This document shows positions 58,812-64,000 of a DNA stretch of 64,000 nucleotides, in pieces. A program made the translations under genes and the position numbers. Under the pieces are notes generated by a model, which was not told where the DNA came from, did not search any database, and was given only the letters and a program-made list of their open reading frames with translations. The DNA comes from Apricaphanius iberus (lineage: Eukaryota; Chordata; Actinopteri; Cyprinodontiformes; Aphaniidae). Positions within the stretch are counted from its first letter, which is position 1. Every line of letters begins with the position of its first letter. The stretch is taken from assembly GCA_028564705.1 (NCBI GenBank), contig JAPXFQ010002670.1, positions 1 through 64,000 of the forward strand. Reading direction: 5' to 3'.

Positions 58812-59468
58812 TGGATGCAGTAATGAATATACTTTGACATGGTTATTTGCCAAAATGGACTTCAGAGCTCAGCTGAATAAAAAACAAGAGCCAGCTGAGA
58901 CACAAGCCGGGGCAATGCTAATGCCTCACCAGTTTTAGAGTGCAAACTTGAGTGACATTCTGGTCCACACTCCATACAAGTAAGTGGCAATAATGTACCC
59001 ATCTGTTGTTTGCCAGTCCCCAAGAAACAACACAAAGAAGAAGAAGCCTTCTCCTTGTTCTTTGTTTGTTCTGAGTTTTACTTTCTAACTTTTAGGCAAC
59101 TATGAGGATGCTAATGGTAGTTTAGGTGAAAATTCTGTGAGAGATGCACACAAAAAAGGGAATTATCAAGGTTTTGAGTGAAAGTTTATGTTGAATTGTG
59201 GACATAAGATTTGTTGTGGACTCACCATTTTATTGGACGATATTTGTTGGACCATTAAAAGATGGCTTCAAATGGTAAGTTGTACATTATTTGCTTTCTT
59301 AGCGCTTTGAAAAAAGCGTTAACCATGTCTACAATTTGGTTTGTATCCTTGGTAGACATACATAATTGGAATCTCAAGAATCTTAGCTTTCCAATTATGT
59401 CTAACATGTGTATATGCATAGAAGACGTGTTGCAAAAAAGGAAGATTTGACCCAGAAGTAGGTAACAT
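58812..59468 (-). repeat. Four-copy dispersed repeat, copy C (inverted)
   Basis: The reverse complement carries 'tctgggtcaaatcttcc', 'gtccacaattcaacataaac', 'cttcttcttctttgtgttg', 'tggcaaacaac', 'acttgtatggagtgtggaccagaatgtcactcaag', 'ctctaaaactggtgagg' and 'ctctgaagtccattttgg', in the order of copies A and D. It has no insertion at the site used in copy B. Confidence 0.75.
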
Positions 59469-61829
59469 ACCACAAACGGTGCGAAAACGCATAGAGGTTA
59501 AATAAAAAGACTCAGGGATCAGGTCTTGAACTTTCCTCTTTTAAAGCAACTGGCATTGTTACCACAAAGTGTGGCACAACTGAGTTTGTAAAATTATATA
59601 TTTATTTAGCTTTTTATTTATTTTTTTCAGTGTGAGATTATGCTACGGTAACAAAGAGTAAGTTATACTGGAATTGTATGCACATCTTGACAAGGAGTGC
59701 TTAGAGGTGTGAAGTGCATCGAGTACGTTCCAAAGGGAACCAGCAATGGCGCCTTGTGGAACTCCATATTGAAATGGTTCTGCCCTAAATTAATATATTT
59801 GTTTGGATAAATTTAGTAGTTAGTCATCCGAGAATAATTAGCTGATTTGTTAGTCTACATTTCTTATTAAAACTAAAGGTTGAATTATGTCTCTTTTACA
59901 GCAATCCTAAACCTGCAGCCAACTAATCTGAATGAATTCAAAATTACAGATTTTAGAACAGTAAAGGACATGCTTCTCCTTGGGTTGGAATGCCAAGAAA
60001 GGTGTGTTGGAAAGTTTCCGTATTGATGATAACCTGTGTGTATACACTCATAACCATATTCTTCAGCCTCCTCCTGGTTCAGCTTTTCGAGGACAGCAGT
60101 TTGAAAGTGACACAGCCATTATCCCCCCTGTAGTTGTCCCACACCTCCTGCTTTGTCTTCTCACAAAAGGCTGCAGAGGATTTTATTTTCGGTTGGTGCT
60201 TGGGTTATAAAGCCATGCGGACACTAGGGGAAGTTACAGAAAAGCTGGTCTTGGATCAGTGGTTCTCAGAGAATGTAATCGTTACAGTTTGAAGATTTCT
60301 TCTTTTTTTTGCTCAGTTTCTCATTCCCTATTGTTTCCTGTGTAAACCCATAATAGTTCCATTCACTTTAAAAGGCGAGTTAACAATAAACCTCCTGTTG
60401 GTTTTTTGGCTACCTGAATGCCCTCATTCCTTTCACTCTCTTTATGTGCTGCTACTTATGCTTAAGCCTCAGGGTCAACTATATTTCTTTCTTAGACAAT
60501 TGCAGCCAAGTGGAAAGTATCCTGCTTGCATTCAGGTCGCCTCTCAAGGCTTTGGTGTTATAACTCAAAAGAGGCTCTGCAGAGGGCCTTGCTCTAGCTG
60601 CATCACCTTCATTAACCACTGCGCTGGAAGCTTCTCTGTCATCTCCGGGTCGATGACTCGCCTCTCCACTCCGGCTTAGCTTCTGCAAGTTTATTTTTCC
60701 ACTTATCTGTTGTGAGGACAGAGGAGAGGGAGAGAAACGGGAGAGATGTGTTTTTTAATCTGTTATTCTTCTGTATTGGCACGGGCGTCTCCAGTGTGGG
60801 GATTAAGAATCCAGACAGAGTGATGGAGCTCGGCGCTGACCTCAAGGGCAGACGAGGACTGCAGGAGGAGAAGGGAGGAACAAAATAAATCATCTCTGTG
60901 GAATGAAAGAGAGAAAGACAGAAACACAAAGGGGATTGTGATTGTGTGTGAATGTGTGACTGTGTGTGAATGTGTGTGTGTGAAGAGACAAGAGAACAGC
61001 AAAGAAATCAAGGCGCTGGAAGTGGCTGAGGTTGGGAGCAGTCTTAATCCAGAAACCTGACCTAATAAATTTGAAGTTTACCTCCCACTGCTGCTGAGCT
61101 GATAACCAGCTGAGGGCTGGCATGTACACATACCGCTGTGCACTCACATTTCATGGCCACACTGATGAAGAAACGAGCTCACATCAAGGGGATAAGCTAG
61201 TTTGGAAGCGTAAACATTTAGGTCATTGGTTGCAGATACTATGCAGCTTTCCATGAGCAGAAACTGCACCTCTACTCAACATTTAGAGTTTGCTTATTAC
61301 CACACGTGAACAGCTGTTATCTCTGATTTAGCCGAGATCACTTGTATCATCAGCAAACTCCCTAAAATAACACAAATTGAGTGGTTTAAATGTTGCAAGA
61401 GTCCCTTGACTAATGGTCATTCCCCATGTTACAGTTTTAAAAACAAAACCAGCGAACAGTCTTACTCTCTCAAAGTAATGGAATGGAAGGTATTCCACTG
61501 AGTATATGGAAAATAACAACCAGTTCTGAATGGTCCAGTCAACACACCATGCTTCTCATAACTGTGTCGTTGGTCTGAGAGAGATATGAATAGTTTGAAC
61601 TTTCTGCTTCTCTCTCTCCTTTCTGGAACTCCTTTGGGATTTGGGTTGTAGTTCAGATTTTACCCATTACCTCTCTGGAGCACAGAGAAAGGCTTCATTC
61701 AAAGTTACTTACAGGTCCGATAATAAGGGGAATACAATTAAGACTATGAAGGGGACTAACACAGCATTTAAAAGCAGAATAAAGGTGTAGAAACCTAACT
61801 CAATAGTTATTTTTTCACTGACACTTTTG
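59469..61829. other. Unassigned DNA
   Basis: Contains a (TG)n-like tract at 60940-60984. No exon, RNA gene or known repeat recognised. Confidence 0.45.
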
Positions 61830-62411
61830 ATATGGAGGAATTATATCTACCATTCCTTCCGATATTCAATCCTCCCAAGATTTCACAATGTTGCGATTGT
61901 GGTGGTAAGCTGCATACTTCTGGGTCAAATCTGCCTTCTTATACAACATCCCTTCTATGTACACTACAGCCAATAACTGTAGACACAATTAACTCTTTTG
62001 TCAAAGCACTCAGAAAGAAAAGTAATGTGCACCTCACCATTTAAAGCCTTAATATTATAAACAGAACAGAGCCATCTTAAACAAAAGCGGCCTACAACTG
62101 TCCAATGATTGTCCACCAATAAATTAGCTGATCCAAGACATATTTTATTTCACGAATCCAACTGAAACTGCTACTAAAAAATGTTGGTATGTTCGTTCCT
62201 TGTGTGTGTGTTTCTCACTAACATAGCATAGCTAACCCATAGCATGCTTGTATTAGCCTAAATCTAACACATTGTCCTTCTTCTTCTTTATGATGTTTAA
62301 TGGCATTTGGCAAACAACAATTCGGTGCATTACTGCCATCTAATGGTATGGAGGGTAAACCAGAATGTCACTCAAGGTTGCACTTCCCTCTCTAAGACTG
62401 GTGATGTATTA

Positions 62412-63364
62412 AGGGTTAGTTAGGGGTTGGTTAAGGCTTAGGATTAGTTTATGCTTCTCTGCCTGCAGAAGTGCGGAGACATGCAACTCCATTAAGCGTT
62501 GACGCAAGGGCTGTCCGTCACCTACGCTGGTATGGATGGAGTAGAGTCCATTTTTTTTACTATCCGTTGAATGCAAAGGAGAGCGCTCATCTGTTATTGG
62601 TCAGGCCAACATCACCCCAAGCTCATTTCATCAGAACAGTGCTTTATAGTCAGTTCAATTCAGTTTATTTATATCGCACCCATTCACTATAGATGTCATC
62701 TCCCAGCAATTTACAAGAAAAGCCTTTTAATACAATTATACAAATATTCCAATATTTTAAAAAAGCTTTCTATTAAAGGAATCCAAGCAGATTGTGTAAA
62801 GTCATTGACATGAGGTTGGGCACCGTTGATGCAGACTTTCCAACCACAGCAATACCCTCAGCAATTCCTGATACTGAGCAAGCATGTAGTGACAGTAGAG
62901 AGGAAAGAATCCCCCTTTAAAACTACTGAGCCGATGTAATTGTTAGTAAATGCAGCTTTTGGGCACTAGATGCTTAATTTTGCAAGGCCAGTTTATCTAA
63001 TATGATCTTTTGGCAGTTTTGAACACCAGGAGGTATAGAGAACAACAATACAGACAGTTGTGTTTGCTTGTTTTCATGTGTTTTTAGAGTATTCAATGGG
63101 CTCCATCTCTCGTAAAAAAAAACTCCCCAGCTCAATCTAAACTCAGTATCAGTCATCAATTGCTCCTTGAGTGGATGTGCATTTACAAGCTGAAGTAAAT
63201 TGACTGTCATCAACCAGAGACATCACTGCAATGGTAGACATACCCGCTAGAAAAGGTCTGTGACGTCTGCTGTCCTGGTAGAGAACTGCTTTGCAACACC
63301 GACAGACCAACTGCATATCTGCATGTGGGTGCAAAATTGCTGCTGGAGAAGCTACGCTTTAGCC
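62412..63364. mobile_element. Probable PIF/Harbinger-like insertion, with a LINE tail inside
   Basis: Interrupts copy D at 'gtatta|cc', a site continuous in copy A. It is flanked by TTA on both sides (62409-62411 and 63365-63367). The near-end sequences (taaggcttagg...tatgcttctctgcc and, reversed, taaggctaaagcgtagcttctcc) form an imperfect inverted repeat. The left end has an extra 'agggttagttagggg' stretch, so exact boundaries are uncertain. Confidence 0.45.
62646..62930 (-). repeat. Teleost CR1/L2-type LINE 3' UTR, second copy
   Basis: Same tail family and orientation as 15253-15800: 'caattcagtttatttatatcgcaccc', 'cttttaatacaattatacaaatattccaat', 'tgacatgaggttg' and 'cctgatactgagcaagcatgtagtgacagtagagagga' blocks. 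It lies inside the insertion that splits copy D. Confidence 0.7.
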
Positions 63365-63685
63365 TTACCCATGGTTGTGCTAACTTTGCTTTTGTTTATT
63401 AAAAACAAGAGCAAAGCTCTGATGTCCATTTTGGCATACAACCGTATAAAAGTATCTTCTTTACTGCTTCCAAGGGTCCCAATTAATAAACTAAACCACC
63501 CTCTACTGGTTGTCTTGAGCCAATACAATGCATGGTAGGAACTTCATCTAATAATCTGTTTTGAGCAAGCCAGGAGCCTGAATGGGCATGCAGAAGTATA
63601 ACCAGAAGTATTTGATCAGCCTTCTTTTTTATTGTGCTAAATGAGCTTAGGCTGGTCTGAAATAAAGCTCTTAGTTTCATTTCTA

Positions 63686-63822
63686 GGGCTGCACAGTAGT
63701 GTAGTTGGTAGCACTGTTGCCTTGCAGTAAGAAGGTGGTGAGTATGTCTATGCATGGCTGTTTGCCCTGTGTATCTATGTTACCCTGCAAAGGATAGACA
63801 GTGTAGATAATGGATGGATGAT
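63686..63822 (+). repeat. tRNA-like SINE/repeat with internal deletion
   Basis: Head 'gggctgcacagtagtgtagttggtagcactgttgccttgcagtaagaagg' and tail 'gtagataatggatggatga' match the two ends of a very common teleost repeat ('ggcggcacggtggtgtagtggttagcactgt...gataatggatggatgg'). The expected middle is missing; part of that middle is seen at 58700-58811 in another copy. Confidence 0.7.
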
Positions 63823-64000
63823 TCATTTCTGTAAGTGTTGCATCGTCTGACCTTAGGGAAAAGTTGCTGAGACCTCCACTCATGAGGAGATTGCCAGCTG
63901 TCTCAAATGTTTTGCTCTTCTTTCTGTAGAACAGTGAACTCCAAGCAGTTTCTAAACTGGATAGAAACCATTCCCAGAGTTATGGACAATTATTAATCAT
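63823..64000. other. Unassigned end of window
   Basis: No feature recognised. Confidence 0.5.

Larger units (their letters stand above)
61830..63545 (+). repeat. Four-copy dispersed repeat, copy D, split by an insertion
   Basis: 61830-62411 carries 'tctgggtcaaatctgcctt', 'ttagcctaaatctaacaca', 'gccatctaatggtatggag' and 'ctctctaagactggtgatgtatta'. 63368-63545 resumes with 'ctctgatgtccattttggcatac', 'tatcttctttactgcttcca' and 'caccctctactggttgtcttgag'. The middle 950 bp (62412-63364) is foreign. Confidence 0.75.

Noticed and set aside
1..64000. CRISPR arrays, tRNA/rRNA genes or bacterial operons
   Set aside because: No regularly spaced identical repeats, no intact tRNA fold (only degraded tRNA-like SINE heads) and no prokaryotic gene organisation.

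Overview
The window looks like chromosomal DNA of a ray-finned fish, probably a spiny-rayed teleost. It is AT-rich, has almost no host coding sequence I can recognise, and is packed with teleost-type repeats: CR1/L2-clade (Rex1/Maui-like) LINE pieces and 3' tails, tRNA-derived SINEs, Tc1-like remnants, PIF/Harbinger-like and TTAA-target DNA elements, and hAT-like relics. I found no exon of a known host protein, no bacterial-type gene and no CRISPR array. It reads as intergenic or intronic DNA.

Positions 1-12190 are one nearly complete endogenous retrovirus (ERV) on the minus strand. In transcription order it has the 5' LTR (about 11654-12190), a tRNA-Lys-like primer site, a 1.9 kb leader, gag (9752-7644, open), an in-frame TGA, pro-pol (7643-3561, one frame with three in-frame nonsense codons and no frameshift), a 1.1 kb pol-env spacer with a 73-base poly(C) tract, env (2483-555, open), a polypurine tract and the 3' LTR (532 to beyond position 1). 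The LTRs differ by about 2% by eye, so the insertion is young. Pol carries an extra segment between protease and reverse transcriptase with two H-x-[T/S] motifs, which I tentatively read as a 2H-phosphoesterase-like fold. Env is syncytin-like (gamma-type CX6CC) with a furin-type RPRR site near the N terminus.

From 12.2 to 23.9 kb there are decayed LINEs on the minus strand (14.7, 15.3, 16.6-18.2 and 18.9-19.3 kb), a SINE with an internal deletion (20.8 kb) and a DNA-transposon relic with inverted repeats and a THAP-like remnant (22.6-23.8 kb). At 24545-25476 lies a fold-back element whose 377 bp arms align without indels around a 178 bp loop.

From 25 to 41.7 kb there is a Tc1-like remnant (27.3 kb), two copies (28.4 and 37.5 kb) of a roughly 0.7-1.1 kb dispersed repeat with four copies in the window, a hAT-like relic enclosing a 12-bp-TIR element (31.8-33.0 kb), a LINE reverse-transcriptase relic (33.8-35.4 kb) and an 800 bp TTAA-flanked element (40.9-41.7 kb). 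The 37.5 kb copy holds a 420 bp insertion that the sister copies lack.

From 41.7 to 64 kb most sequence is unassigned. Exceptions are a plus-strand LINE 3' end (44.3 kb), SINE and (TA)n clusters (48 kb), an 'ATATTTAGCTT'-type array (51.6 kb), a second copy of a repeat first seen at 20.6 kb (52.2 kb), tRNA-like SINE fragments (58.7 and 63.7 kb) and two more copies of the four-copy repeat (58.8-59.5 kb inverted; 61.8-63.5 kb interrupted by another Harbinger-like insertion containing a LINE tail).
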